This document shows, piece after piece, positions 45,135-56,592 of a stretch of DNA of 64,000 nucleotides. The position numbers and the translations under genes were made by a program. The notes below the pieces were generated by a model. It did no database searches. It had not been told where the DNA came from and saw only the letters and a list, made by a program, of their open reading frames with translations. Every line of letters begins with the position of its first letter. The first letter of the stretch is position 1. The stretch is from Anaeramoeba flamelloides. Taxonomy: Eukaryota > Metamonada > Anaeramoebidae. The stretch spans positions 11,533,001 to 11,597,000 of the forward strand of contig JANTQA010000008.1 in NCBI GenBank assembly GCA_027625915.1, read 5' to 3'.

Positions 45135-45834
45135 AAGTAGTGTAAAAAATACCTTAACTGAAAAAAATCACTGATAAGATTTTTGACTGTTAATTTTAGT
45201 AAAATTGATATATAATTTCTTCTAAATAAAATCAAATCCTTTTTTTTAGAATCAAAATTTTTAAAATTATAACTCACCCACTTATTAGAATGATAATTAA
45301 TTATATTAAATTTGTTCAAAACACTATTCAATCAACCAAAACAACCAGAATAAAAATGATCATTTTTTAAACTCTAGTAAATCTCTATAAAACTTGATTG
45401 TTTTTCAAAAATACTTGATCTACTTGGGCTATAAAACAATTACTTGAGTATTCTATACTACCCCTACTTTAAAGGACTTTAGGCAGGTTTATTACAAGTT
45501 TGATAAAAAAAAAACGGCTATTTAACGTCAGTTCCACTTTTAAGGCAGAAAACTTCAACAAAATTTAAGGAACAAAAAAATCTCAAATTAAGGCACAGAA
45601 TTTTTAATTTTTTTTTACACTAATTATTTTACTAGAATTTAAATTTTGTACCTTAAATAGATATTTTTATTGTGCCTTAAATTTTGTTTAAAGTTAGTGT
45701 CTAAAAAATGGAAATGATTGTATAAAAAGGACTTGATTGAAAATAAAAGATATTACACATCAATTTTACTAATAATCAAAATTAAAAATCTTGTCCATGA
45801 TTGTTTTCGTGTCATTTATTTTTTTCCCTACTAG
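45135..45834. repeat. Repeat family C, copy C3, carrying an M1 insertion
   Basis: Left end AAGTAGTGTAAAAAATACC after TA, right end TTCCCTACTA. Shared blocks CACCCACTTATTAGAATGAT, CACTATTCAATCAACC and GGCAGGTTTATTACAAG match C1 and C2. M1 copy 4 (45533-45722) lies at the point where C1 reads TTATTTATAATAAAAAGG uninterrupted. The minus frame 45080-45331 is repeat-derived. Confidence 0.75.
45533..45722. repeat. M1 palindromic MITE, copy 4, inside C3
   Basis: TA-flanked. Left TAACGTCAGTTCCACTTT, right AAAAAATGGAAATGATTGTA. Boxes AAGGCAGAAA and AAGGAACAAA. Both arms are diverged, so this is an older M1 insertion. Confidence 0.85.
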
Positions 45835-46371
45835 AATTAAAAACCAAGAAAAATGTAAAAAAAATAATTTCAAATTTTTCCAATTTGCAAGAAAAATTTA
45901 AAAAAAATATGTTCAAATTTTGTATTTTGTAAACATTGAAAATAAACTCTGTTACAGTTTATTTTTGGAGATCCTCAAAAATAGTCAATTTTCAGAACAA
46001 AATTTAAATATTACCCTAATCAAAAAAAAAACATATCAAAAGATAGTATTGGAAAAACAATTTTTATATTGAATCCTCCAATTTTGTATTTATTCCTTCA
46101 TTTATTCTTTAATTATTTGATTTTACTTTTTTGTTTTCATTATCTAAACCCTGTTTCAGACAAAGTGGCCCAAGGTTTTTTTCAAATATCGATTATTTTA
46201 TATAATTGACCTTTGAAGAACAAATAAGAAACAAAGAGAATAATACACCTCAAAGAAATGTTGACACATGTCTGAGAGAAAACAAATTAATCAATAAATT
46301 TTCTTAAAAATTGAAAAACTCAAATTCTTCGGTCCCTATTGAGAAAAACAAGGATGTTCGTTTTGAACTTC
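45835..46371. repeat. Degenerate L-family copy (L2), partial
   Basis: Blocks GGAGATCCTCAAAAATAGTC, AAAAGATAGTATT and TTTGTATTTATTCCTTC match the interior of L1 (58282-58749). The right side has CCCTGTTTCAGACAAAGTGG, a worn form of the L terminal repeat. Ends unclear. Confidence 0.4.
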
Positions 46372-46546
46372 TACTGGTATTTGAATAATAAATATGAAAC
46401 ATTTTTCACATCATTTTCCATACTTTTCTTTTAGAAATTAAGCCCCCAAACAAAGTTTGTTGGTATTTGTGGTCTCTATTTGAAAAAGAAAATGAAAATG
46501 AAGTGAGAATTTTTGACATTTATTAAACAAATATCAAGATCAAAGA
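46372..46546. repeat. Repeat family G, copy G2 (hairpin ~175 bp)
   Basis: Left arm TACTGGTATTTGAATAATAA then TTTTTCACATCATTTTCC. Right arm AAAATGAAGTGAGAATTTTT then ATTAAACAAATATCA. Good dyad symmetry, no ORF. Confidence 0.6.
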
Positions 46547-47184
46547 TCGAATTGAATTGCAATAGAAACCAATAGATTTCTCAACAATCTTTACATGGTT
46601 TCAATGACATTAGAATAACACATTTTTACCAAGTGACTATTGATCTTGTAATAAAAAATTTTTTTGCAACTGAATGACGTTTAAAAAAAAAAAAAATCGA
46701 AAAAAAAAATACAAAAATGTATAGAAATGTGAAAAAATGATTTCCATTTTGAAAATTTCAAAAATAAAGTTTTTCTTCTAATATCGATGCAAATCCTTTA
46801 AACACATGTATTATACCATTACAACTGGGCCCCTTTGACTGAAAAATGGTTTATATGGGAAAAATTGAATTTTAATTGTCATATAAATAGAATAGAATAT
46901 TAAAATAATAGACTAATTAATATTGCCATATTTTATCAAAATAATTCAAATGAAAGATCTATAGTTTTTAACAAACATAGCAAATTTAAAAATTAAATAG
47001 TTTTTACTTTTTAATCAAATTACGAATAAAATAGGAAATCAAAAACATACACCTAGGCAATTCCCTGAATTTACTGACCCCAAAAACCAAAAGAAATTGT
47101 TTAAAAATTTAAATTCATTTTTTCCATTTTTTTTTTTTTTTGTTTTTTAACTCAGCTTACTCTCTTTTTTTAATTTAAGCATCG
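46547..47184. other. Upstream flank of the cap methyltransferase gene
   Basis: AT-rich. A long pyrimidine tract (47110-47170) and TTTAACTCAG / AATTTAAG directly precede the ATG. An intron in the 5' leader is possible but not needed. Confidence 0.45.
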
Positions 47185-48312
47185 ATGTCAATAAGAAAAA
47201 GATCTTTTGAAGAACGAAAAAGCATTCAAAATCACTACAACGAGCAGCAAAATGAGTCTGGGTTTAAAAGAAGGAAATCAAAAATGTATCGACTGCGATC
47301 ATTGAATAACTGGATCAAATCTGTTTTGTTGGATCAATATTTGGAATACCAAGGGAGTGTGTTGGACTTGTGTTGTGGCAAAGGCGGCGATCTTCAAAAG
47401 TACCGTTCTTTAAAAATCGGCTCCTTGGTTGCGGTTGACTTTGCAGCAAAGTCGATTGAGAACGCTGTGTCAAGGTATAACACAATGAACCCACAATTCA
47501 ACGCAAAGTTTGGTGTTGGTGATTGCTTTGAACGTGGCTTGTTGAGCTTTCTTGAGGATGGTGTTTGCTTTGATTTGGTTTCTTGTCAATTTTCGCTTCA
47601 TTATGCATGCGACACACAAGAAAGATTGGAGTCTCTGTTTGAAAATGCGTCGTGCCGATTAAAACGGGGAGGGTACTTCATCGCAACGATCCCAGACGCA
47701 GATCTCATTGTCCAAAAGCTGAAAGAAATCGAAGGATGGAAATTTGGCAACAACAAATACCAAATTGAATTTATGAAAAATGACAAAATCCCAAACGACA
47801 AGTCCTTTTTCCCATCATTTGGAACAAAATACAAGTTCAAACTTGACGAAGCAGTGTTTGATTTGCCAGAGTCGCTTGTACATACCCCCACACTCGCCAA
47901 AGTCGCAAGGAAATATGGTTTTAAGCCCATTTTAAAAAAAAATTTCCACGACATCTTCAATAAATTCCGTAAAGTCAAGAAATACCAAGAACTTTTCAAA
48001 AGGCTCAAATGCCTAAACCAAAAAGGTGGTGTTGACGATGACGATTGGGAAATAATGGGACTGTACTTAGGAGTGGCCTTTAAAAAAATTAAAACTACGT
48101 CACATTATAACCCTGAAAAGCTTGTTCGTATCCCAAGATGCTACCCTTATTCAAAGGAAAGCATTGTCAAAATTGTAAAGAATACAAACAAAAATGAAAA
48201 CAATGAACAAGCTCTTGAATTACAAAATACAACCCAAATAACAAATGAAAAACAAGAGATACAAAAGATTGAAAATACACAGCAGAAACAAGAAATTGAA
48301 AAAGAAAATTAA
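47185..48312 (+). CDS. mRNA cap guanine-N7 methyltransferase (RNMT/Abd1 family)
   Basis: A 375-aa nuclear enzyme that methylates the 5' guanosine of the mRNA cap using S-adenosylmethionine. Residues 36-50 (YRLRSLNNWIKSVLL) match the N-terminal motif of the family (R-x-x-N-N-W-I/V-K). SAM motif I is VLDLCCGKGGDL (59-70), with AVDFAAKSI (83-91), VGDCF (111-115) and the cap-contact block CQFSLHYA (134-141). RGGYFIATIPDADLIVQKLK (161-180) is the usual post-motif strand and helix. The family core is complete to about residue 310; the last ~60 residues are low complexity (N/Q/E/K-rich). The N-terminus is short compared with animal RNMT. The start is the ATG after a pyrimidine tract. One intronless frame of richer composition; the minus frame 47601-48008 is a shadow. 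Confidence 0.93.
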   Translation: MSIRKRSFEERKSIQNHYNEQQNESGFKRRKSKMYRLRSLNNWIKSVLLDQYLEYQGSVLDLCCGKGGDLQKYRSLKIGSLVAVDFAAKSIENAVSRYNTMNPQFNAKFGVGDCFERGLLSFLEDGVCFDLVSCQFSLHYACDTQERLESLFENASCRLKRGGYFIATIPDADLIVQKLKEIEGWKFGNNKYQIEFMKNDKIPNDKSFFPSFGTKYKFKLDEAVFDLPESLVHTPTLAKVARKYGFKPILKKNFHDIFNKFRKVKKYQELFKRLKCLNQKGGVDDDDWEIMGLYLGVAFKKIKTTSHYNPEKLVRIPRCYPYSKESIVKIVKNTNKNENNEQALELQNTTQITNEKQEIQKIENTQQKQEIEKEN

Positions 48313-48655
48313 AATCAACAAAGAAAAATAAATTTTTCACTTTTTGAAATGTTTTTTGTTTTTAGATTAGATTTCAAAAATAAAAACAAAAAAATTTTAC
48401 TTTGATTTGTTCAATTGGGATTTTTATCTCTTTTGGAATTTTACTTTTGAATTATTTAGATATTCTTATTTTATTATCAATTTACAATAAATTAACAACC
48501 TTTCCTTCATTTCCATTGATTATTTAATCAATATAAAACTAATTTTGTTGGGAATCATCGGCTATATTGGATTTATTAAAAATAAATTTGAATAATTTAA
48601 TCAAAAAAAAAAAAAAAAAAAAAAGAGTTAATAATTTGAAATCTTATAATTCATT

Positions 48656-48686
<31 letters not shown>

Positions 48687-48702
48687 TCTGTAATGATTAC
48701 AG
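48313..48702. other. 3' flank of the methyltransferase gene
   Basis: AT-rich, (TA)n near 48655-48676. No gene. Confidence 0.5.
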
Positions 48703-48902
48703 TACAGTTAGTTTCAAATTTAAGACACAAACTTTCAACGAAATTTAAGGCACAAAAAAATCTCAAATTAAGGTACAAAATTGTGAATTTTTTTTTACAC
48801 AAATTATTTTCCTAGAATCTGGGTTTTGTGCCTTAATTTGAGATTTTTATTGTGCCTTAATTATCGCTGAAAGTTTGAGTCTTAAAAGTTGAACTGACTG
48901 TA
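48703..48902. repeat. M1 palindromic MITE, copy 5
   Basis: TACAGTTAGTTTCAAATTTA at the left, AAAGTTGAACTGACTGTA at the right, TA flanks, boxes AAGACACAAA and AAGGCACAAA. It sits ~26 bp after a (TA)n tract. Confidence 0.88.
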
Positions 48903-50338
48903 TAATATATATAAAAAAAATAGAAATGATAGGAAAAAAGAAATTAAGAGCTTTGTGAAGACCAATCTTTCAATTTTTTAAAAAAATGTTTTTAAAAAAA
49001 ATAGTTTTAATTTACTTCCATTATTAGATGGGTGACGAAAAAAAGTAAAAAATTAAATTGCTTGAATTAATTAAAAATGTATTGTTCTTTAAGAAAATTT
49101 GGTAAAAAATAAAATACTAATAGTATTGTTCTGCTGGTTGTTAGTGGATTACTTCTCAGTTGGCATTAACTTCTTTTGTATTTTCTGATTATTCTTAAAA
49201 CCCTTACTTGTTCAAATAAACAGAAAGGGTTGGAAAATCCTAATACTCTATCAAATGGTATGTGTTCTTAAATTCCTAAAAAGTGCAGGAGTATAGATTA
49301 AACTTTTTATCATCCCAAAAAAAAAAAAAAAAAAAAAAAAAAGTGTTCGAATTTGTCTTTAATTAAAGTTGTCACTCTGGGGTTTAATATGTTTAATTTA
49401 TTTTGAAATATTAATCGATTATTTATATAGGTGTTAACTATATAAAAATGTTGAATTTTTTTTTGTGTTTCTTTATACTTATATAAGTCACAATTCTGGG
49501 AATGGAGTTTACTTGAAAGTGGGGTACCAAGTAATAATCACAGAAGATGTGTAATTACCTTCTTTCATATACTTTTTGTGTTCAAGAATTTTAGTTAACT
49601 TTTTTGATTTTAGATATTTTTTTTTTTTTAATTTTCCTCTATAAAATGTTCATAAAAATTCAAAAATTTGTATATCCGACTTTCCTTGGAAATTTATTAT
49701 TTAAAAAACTTTTTTATGTTTATGATATTGGGGTTATGTTCCCACATAACATAAATTTTTGATATTTCTTATTAATTCCCAGTCATTTTTTTTTTTTTTT
49801 TTTTCAATTAAACAATATATTTTAGAAATTAACTTTATAATGTCAAAAACATAAAATGCCACATATCAAAAAAGTTGTAACATCATATTTTTGTGAAATT
49901 TAAAAAATAAAAATAATATGTCAAGTAATAATGAAGATATTTTGTGAAAGTTAATAAGAATTCAAATTTACATTTTATTTTTTAGAGAAGTGTTATATTT
50001 AATAATATTTTCTTGATTTAAATTTAATATAAGTTTATTTAGAAGATTGTTATCTATGTATTAAGATTTTTTAAAAACTATTTTTTTTTATAAAAAACAA
50101 GAAATTAAGAATTGGTTTTTTTTTTATTTTAAACAGTATTTCAAAAATAAGATTCATTGATTAATTATTTAGAATTTTTTATAAATTCGTATGGGTGTAA
50201 AATCCAGAATCTTGGTTTTAAATGTGATTTTTTAAAAAATCCAGTTTTTAAATTAGATCTACAATTAAAAATTTAAAAATTCAAAAATTTATCATTTAAA
50301 AAATTATTTTATTTTGTTAGAAGGTTGTTTATTACAAG
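48903..50338. other. Intergenic with coding-like relics
   Basis: Plus-strand 49115-49315 reads LFCWLLVDYFSVGIN and KGWKILILYQMVCVLKF with a stop between. 49475-49598 reads FWEWSLLESGVPSNNHRRC. Unrecognised, probably relics. The rest is AT-rich with poly-A/T runs (27 A at ~49318). Confidence 0.3.
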
Positions 50339-50541
50339 TTCAGTCAGTTCCACTTTTAAGGCACAAACTTTCAAAAAAATTTAATGTAAAACAAAACTTT
50401 CAAATTAAGGCACAAAATTTGTAATTATATTTTTTACAATTTATTTTTACTAGAATCTGAATTTTTTGCCTTAATTTGAGATTGTTTTGTGTGCCTGAAA
50501 TTTCGTTGAAAATTTGTGTCTTAAAAGTGAAACTGGTTGTA
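50339..50541. repeat. M1 palindromic MITE, copy 6
   Basis: CAGTCAGTTCCACTTTTAAG at the left (flank TT), AAAGTGAAACTGGTTGTA at the right (flank TA). Three boxes per arm, the second worn. Confidence 0.85.
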
Positions 50542-50751
50542 TTCGAAAAAAACATTAAGATTAAATTTTAATGGTTGTTTATATTAGATGGGAAATACAA
50601 AATTTAAAATCACGTAAAAATGAACATTATACCCATTTTTTTCTTTCGTGAAAAAACACAATATAAAGTTTTTTAGTTTACAAAACATTCTAAATATAGT
50701 TTTTTTAAAAAAGTGCTAACAGTGGGGTTTTTCAATGCTACATGAAATATT
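50542..50751. other. Short AT-rich gap between M1 and G elements
   Basis: No feature. Confidence 0.5.
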
Positions 50752-50936
50752 ACTAGTATTTATAATGTAAATGGGAAAAAAAACTTACATCATTTTCCAC
50801 TAGTTTTTTGTATACTAAAGTGTGCTAGAAAAGAAATAAGATGTGATTGGTTGTTTCGATCTCTGTTTGAAAAAAAGGAAAATATGGATAATGAAGTGAA
50901 AATTTTTCCCTTTTATTGTTAAAATGTCCTTAAAAC
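50752..50936. repeat. Repeat family G, copy G3 (hairpin)
   Basis: Left arm TACTAGTATTTATAATG ... CATCATTTTCC, right arm AAAATATGGATAATGAAGTG ... TTATTG. Dyad similar to G2. Confidence 0.5.
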
Positions 50937-51699
50937 TAAGGATTTGGTTAGTTTTAACATACTCTTGTAATGTGTGTTTTGGAAATTTTCCAAATTTTTC
51001 CAAGGAATTTTGATTCAATTGTATTTTAATTGTGAAGTCAGACTTGTCAAAGATTCTCCAATTGGGATCAAAAAATTATTTTCTGTGTATTTTTGGATAA
51101 AAAATGAACAAGAACTTTTTAAATACTTGAACTCGAACACCCTTATTAAGAAACGTGAAAATGAACAAGAATAATAATTGTATTTTTCTACCTTAATATA
51201 TCATGATCATTTCAAAATATCCCAATATAAAACTCTAAACTTTTGAAGATCTTATTACCTATCAATTTTGAGAATACACTACTTGAATGGTTTTCTTGTC
51301 TTACCATAAATCATATTAATTCCTACCGTATGTTATAGATTTTTTTTGGTTTTTTTGTTAATTCTTTTGGTTTTTTCTTGAATTGACTTTCCCAATAAGC
51401 TTTTAAGAATAGTATTTACTAGATTTGATATGTTAGAGGGAATCACTATTACCAAATACCCAAAACATTTGATTTATTCTTGTATGACATTTTTTTATTG
51501 CTCAAAAAGTTTAAAAAATCAAAATATAATTGTTTGTTTAAAGTTTAATTGAATTGGGGGTTTTGTGGTTAGGTTTGTAAAGTTTTGGATTTTAATATCT
51601 AAATGGGAATAAAATTATCAAAAATTATTTAGTAATTGTTATATAAAAAAAAATTCTTTAATTCAAAAAAGAAAAAATGATCATTCTTATTGAAGAAAT
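50937..51699. other. Intergenic, no gene seen
   Basis: AT-rich. A 66-codon frame at 50974-51174 overlaps the G3 end and is unsupported. Confidence 0.45.
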
Positions 51700-53555
51700 G
51701 GGGATTTTGATGAATTCAATTCAACTGTGTTGAAATTGAAAAGCTCTTTTTGGTAATTTGAAACAAAGCAGAAAACAACAAAGAATAATTGGAAAATTTT
51801 TACCATTTTTCTCAATTTACACCTATTTGACGAAAAAAGTAAACCCTCTTAACTTTACCCACACTTCAAAAATAAATAATAAAAACTTCTCAACAATCTC
51901 AAACCGTTTGTCACTTTCACCTAAGAAGAAATTTTCTCAAAAAGTTATTTTTTCCAATCCTCCTTCCTCTCTTTTAGAAGAAAAGATATACAATTTATTA
52001 AAAATAAATTATTTTTTCCTTCTTGGATCTTATAGAATAATGTTTTTTGAGTTTACCAACCACCAAAACATGATAAAAACACATGACAAAATGAATTTCA
52101 ATTACAAACGTTATCCTTAAAATTTTGAGTTAACACTTTGAACAAACAGTCGTAAATGAACAGAAGAAATACAGGTTATTATCAAAAACCTAAATTCGGA
52201 GGTTTGGTACTTTTAAAAATTTTAATCACTAGATTCTTATTAACGATCACAATTGTGTTCATTTTTACTCAACTGATAAATTCTATATTTTACCAAAAAA
52301 AGTTACAACTTTTTCGATTTGTATCATTTTTTTCACAGCATTGAAACAAAAATGATTGATTAAAAATAGTGCTTATTTTTCCTTAAAACAAGAGTAAAAT
52401 TCAGAACAGATTGAGATCAATTTTAATAAAAAAACAATACGAATTGAAAGTTTTCCAATGAGATTCGCTTTTTGAATCCTTTTTCAAACAGCTGACAGAG
52501 CTTTCACTTTTAGTAAAACTTTTATGAAGAAGAAAAAAATCGAAAAAAAGTTTTTTCTAAAAATTAATTTAGTCTGTCTCAATAGTAAACTTCTTCAGGT
52601 AACCTTGTTAACAAAAAAGAATGAACGAACAAGTTAATTTCTTCGTTAAATTTCAAAAATGAATTCTCGACATTGTGAGATGATGAGAAGATCTGCAAGT
52701 CACAAAATTTTTTTTTTTCAAATACCCAAATCTTTGGTAAACAAGAAAATCCTCAGATCAAAAGAGTCAAGCAGTTTTTGTTGAGTAAAAAGAAGATAAG
52801 TGAACATTTTTTCTACTTTCTAATTCTTCTTTTCGCTTCACAAATAAAAATCCACTTTCAATCAAACAAACTTGTTTTGAAGAGAATTGGTTTCAAATTA
52901 ATTTATTTCATCACTTTTTCAATATGATGGTGGGAGGCGTAAAAACCAAAAAATTTTCCAAATTTGAGAAATTTTTGTTTTCCGACAACAAACTCAGAAC
53001 TGGAAAAGTGTACAAAAAACAAGTGTTTTTTTGGTTCTTTTTTAGGATAAAACACTTTTTCTAGATAAAAAACAAAATTTTACATTTCGCTCAAATTTGA
53101 CCAAATTATAAGCCTCCAAAAAATGAGAACTTGTTCTTATTTAGAATTGGTTGTATTTAGGTTTTTTTGAGAACCTGTTGGATAAACTATTAACTAAAGA
53201 AGATATTTTTAGGGCTTTTTTAAAAAAAGATGAATGAAAATATTATTCTCTTAATTTTTCTTCCAGTCTCGTTTCAAAAGAGGAAGCTTTTTTTTGAAAC
53301 CATTGAAGAGTAAAGAATAAAAAAAGAGTTAGATCTATTTTTTGTCAGTAAATATTCGACAAAAAACAACAGACAATGATTGAGTCCCAAAAAAGGAATA
53401 TTATACCTCAAAATTATTTCCCAAAGTATAAAATTTCATGACTTTGGGCCTTGTTGATGTGTAATTACAATCTTTTTCTCAAACACTTTTCAAAGATCCA
53501 TTTTTTGTTACAAAATAACATTCGATTTTTTTTTTATTATTTCGAAGCCTGGCAA
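51700..53555 (+). other. Composition-shifted stretch upstream of the 7TM exons (possible unannotated exons)
   Basis: Fewer homopolymer runs and more C/G than the background. Candidate pieces on the plus strand: 51758-52120 (no ATG; SNPPSSLLEEKIYNLL), 52490-52597 between CAAACAG and CAG|GTAACC (DRAFTFSKTFMKKKKIEKK), 52924-53064 (ATG-ATG; GKVYKKQ), and 53168-53232 (ENLLDKLLTKEDIFRAF, reminiscent of a PX-domain end). None is secure, and no joint model was found. They could be 5' exons of the 7TM gene or another small gene. Confidence 0.25.
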
Positions 53556-54036
53556 ATGGAAAATAAGGGGATTTTTTTATTTCGAATAATCAATACAGTG
53601 ATTATTTTTTGTTTTGGTTTAATATTTTTTTGTTTGTTTGTTAAAAAAAGAAATCATCCTGCAATCAAAGTAAGTACTTCCTTATCACATTTTTCTTGTT
53701 CAGTATTTTCTACACAAGAACAACATATTTCTGTTTCCCAAAAGAAACAAAGTAGTTGAAAAAATCTTAATAACCACATAAACACAAACACAAAAACACA
53801 CAACCAAATGATCAACTTGTTTAAAATTTTCAATTATAGTCGCGATCAGTGGTAATTACCGGATTTGTCACTTTTTCTTTCCCAATATTTAACTTGGTTA
53901 GTTTGTTTGAACAGTTGACATCGGGGGTTAGTCAGTGCTTTTTGTCCTGTTTTTACAAAAACATGATACAGTGTGTTGGGGTTGGCGTGTTCTTGTATAT
54001 GGCTGCAAGGCTTGTGTTTATCTATGTGCTTCATAA
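53556..54036 (+). CDS. Seven-transmembrane RGS protein, 5' exons (TM1-3)
   Basis: Exon 1 (53556-53669) starts at ATG: MENKGIFLFRIINTVIIF with TM1, ending HPAIK before GTAAGT. Exon 2 (53840-54036) opens after ATTATAG as SRSVVITGFVTFSFP, then TM2, a Cys pair (CFLSCFYKNMIQC) and TM3 (VGVFLYMAARLVFIYVL), ending before AAGTAATT. P-x-I-K-S-R-S before TM2 and Y-x-x-R-L-x-x-x-Y after TM3 is the pattern of amoebal 7TM-RGS receptors I know of. The next exon could be 58995-60057 (phase agrees) or 54130-54240 (KILERTKLYLGSAKT, then stop). If it joins the former the protein is ~457 aa. Otherwise this is the 5' end of a second, perhaps broken, receptor. G-protein signalling at a membrane is the likely role. 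Confidence 0.55.
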
Positions 54037-54659
54037 GTAATTTGCTTTGTTTTTCTTCATTCTTTTTCATTCTTTTCTTTTTTGACAAAAAAACTCAAAC
54101 GAAACAAACACACCCTTGGAAAATTTCAGAATTTTGGAACGAACTAAATTGTACCTGGGTTCAGCAAAAACGCAGACTCTTGAACAAACTCTACAAACTG
54201 ATTTGGAAAATTTACCAAAAATTTTCATCAGCCTCAATTAGGAATTATGGATGGCAAAAGATCCTTATCAGGTTTACTTTAAAATTTTTCATTGGAAATC
54301 CTTTCTTAAATACCACTGCTTTAGTGGTGTTGTGAAAAATTACGTTTCGGTTTTGATCTACAATCTGTTTCCGAATAATCAAAAAATTTTTTTGCATTGT
54401 GCTGCTTATACTTTTGAACTCACTCTTTTAAATACTGCGACTACAACCTTTTCAGACTTTTGTTACTCACTTTTTGAAATGAGTCCACTATTTTCAAAAA
54501 AATTAATTTTGCAACTTTTTCAAACAGTTTCTTGAAAAAAAAGTTTACTTCTAAAACCCATCAAATTACTGCCAAACACAGTAAATTCTTTCGAATGGAA
54601 AACCCATGAAAAGCACAAAAACAAGGAAATTTCTTTTTTTTTTTGAAAACACAAATTTT
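54037..54659. other. Region after TM3 exon with unassigned frames
   Basis: Balanced composition as in the exons. Three overlapping plus frames (54130-54240, 54130-54335, 54251-54535) look protein-like but contradict each other. They contain FELTLLNTATTTFSDFC and WVQQKRRLLNKLYKLIW. No TM4 is seen. It may be intron or a decayed tandem receptor copy. Confidence 0.3.
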
Positions 54660-55484
54660 TTGAAAAAAAATTAAACATTTGCTAATTTTTAACTTTTTGA
54701 TAACTTCACTTCGAATAAACACTATCGGTTAATAAAAGATCTTGGATCAAAAATTATTTTTAAAGGTATTTTACAATTAAAGTTGGAAAATCCAATTTTC
54801 CAGGTTCACTTGAAGATTTTTTTCAAATTTAATAGCAAAACATTTAAAAATTTTTTTGCTTCTAGTTAAGTGGTTATAAATATAATCTTTCAAAAGCATT
54901 GGAAATTTAATAAATATCTTTCAAATCGGGAATAGGTTATTTTGAATATTAAAGAATTATTTATTGATATAAATTGAAAAAAATATTTTTTTTTTTTAAT
55001 TTTAATTTAGCTTTTTTTTTACTTTTTGCAATAAACGGAAAATTTATTTAATTTTCGGATTATTGCAAAAAGTAAAAAAAAAATTGCCGTTAGGTTTTCC
55101 AGAATTAAAAAGAATAAAGTAAAAATCAAAGATTTTTCTCTATTCTTTTAAATTCTGAAAAACCCAGGCACTCTACGGACAGGGCAATAATTATCATAAT
55201 GAATTTTTTTCTCTATTTCAGTTTTATTAGATGAGTATAACATTTTCAAAACTGTTCATTATTATTTATCAATGGAAATTTCTCCAAGCCGAATTAAACT
55301 AAAATTCATCCTTCCGTTTATTTGGAATTTTTTTTACCCGAAAAACACTTTTTTTTCTTGACTAGAGACTTTTAAAAAAAGGTAGTTATCATAACAATAA
55401 TAAATAAAATAGCCTCAAGAATTTGAAGTTCTGGATTTTTGATTATATTGTGAATAAACTTTATTATTAATGATGAAAAGTTAA
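54660..55484 (-). repeat. Repeat family A, copy A2
   Basis: Reverse of A1: TAAACACTATCGGTTAATAA near 54715, the hairpin TTATTTAATTTTCGGATTATTG (about 55044) with poly-T/A arms, CCGTTAGGTTTTCCAGAATT, then GGCACTCTACGGACAGG, and TTTATTCACAATATAATC reversed near 55443-55460. The distal end near 54660 lacks the CCCAAAACTC/TATCCTAA terminal part of A1. Confidence 0.7.
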
Positions 55485-56406
55485 TTAAGTAGTAGTTTTG
55501 TCTCAACTTGATAATTTAAAAATTTATTTTCTCATACTAGTGGTCTCCAAGAAATAAAATCCTTGCTTCTTTTTTCTTCTCGTTCTAATACAAACCAAGT
55601 CGAGTTCAAAAGTAGTATACCTAAGTTAAAATCGATTTTGAAGGCAAATTCCTTGATTTTTTTCAATTTTATTTTTTCATGCTTGTGATTTGAAAGACAA
55701 ATAGAGAAATTGCTGAGTAACCATGAACCATTCGAATTGGGATATTGATTAAATATTCAAAATCTATAGGTTTTAAGGACTATCCAAAAGAATGTCATTA
55801 TTGGGGGCTTGTGGGCTAAAAAACTCGGGAATTATGCATTTTATCTCTTGATATCTCGAAGAACTTTTAATTTTCAAATTTTTAGCAATCTGGAATTGTG
55901 TAAATCAAATTCTTGATTGTAAGTTCCTATTAGTGTTGACCACAACCCGACACTTTTTGTTCTAAGCCAAATATTATTATTAGTTTACAAGAAAAACCTC
56001 TGAAAAAACCGACTTTGATGAAACATGGTTGGTGTGTGGGTTTTACTACCACCTTAAAATTAAGTATATGATCTGTCAAAATTATCTATTCCCAAAATTT
56101 CGATATTTTATAGTTCATTTGGATCACAAGAAATAAAGTCTTTAATTCACTGATGTTTTAATTCGTAAGATCTCCATGATGGGTTTGTTTTAGATAATCC
56201 TTAATATCAACCATTTCAATAAATTCCAGATTGAATATCAAAAATTGCACAATTGTAAAAAAAAAATAAATGAAATAACAACAAAAAACAAAAAACAAAA
56301 AAATTCATTAAATATTCCAATAAATAAAAATCGTTTCCAAATTTAATGAAATAAAAGTATTTTTATTCTTTGAACTATTTCCACTCTCTTAAAACTATTG
56401 AATTTC
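55485..56406. other. Intron or intergenic with P3 and a coding-like relic
   Basis: P3 (55540-55690) resembles P1. Plus 55692-55920 reads KQIEKLLSNHEPFELGY and VIIGGLWAKKLGNYAFY with stops. Unrecognised. Confidence 0.3.
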
Positions 56407-56592
56407 AGTTAACTTTTATTTGTATAAAAAATGGGGAAAATTTTCATTTCATTTTCATTTTCCTCATTTTTCCTTTTCAAACAGGAGTTTCAAAGAAGCG
56501 GATTGTGATTTACTACCCTGTTAGAAAATGAAAAAAGAGGGAAATTAAGTGAAATCATTTCTTAGTTATTATACAAATACCAGTAATAACTA
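56407..56592. repeat. Repeat family G, copy G4 (hairpin)
   Basis: Left TTAACTTTTATTTGTATAA ... TTTCATTTCATTTTC, right GGGAAATTAAGTGAAAT ... TACAAATACCAGTAAT. Confidence 0.55.

Noticed and set aside
45080-45331. 83-codon minus ORF
   Set aside because: Inside repeat C3.
48567-48815. 82-codon plus ORF
   Set aside because: Runs across a (TA)n tract and into M1 copy 5.
53846-54088. 80-codon minus ORF opposite the 7TM exon
   Set aside because: Antisense shadow; the plus strand has the TM pattern and splice sites.
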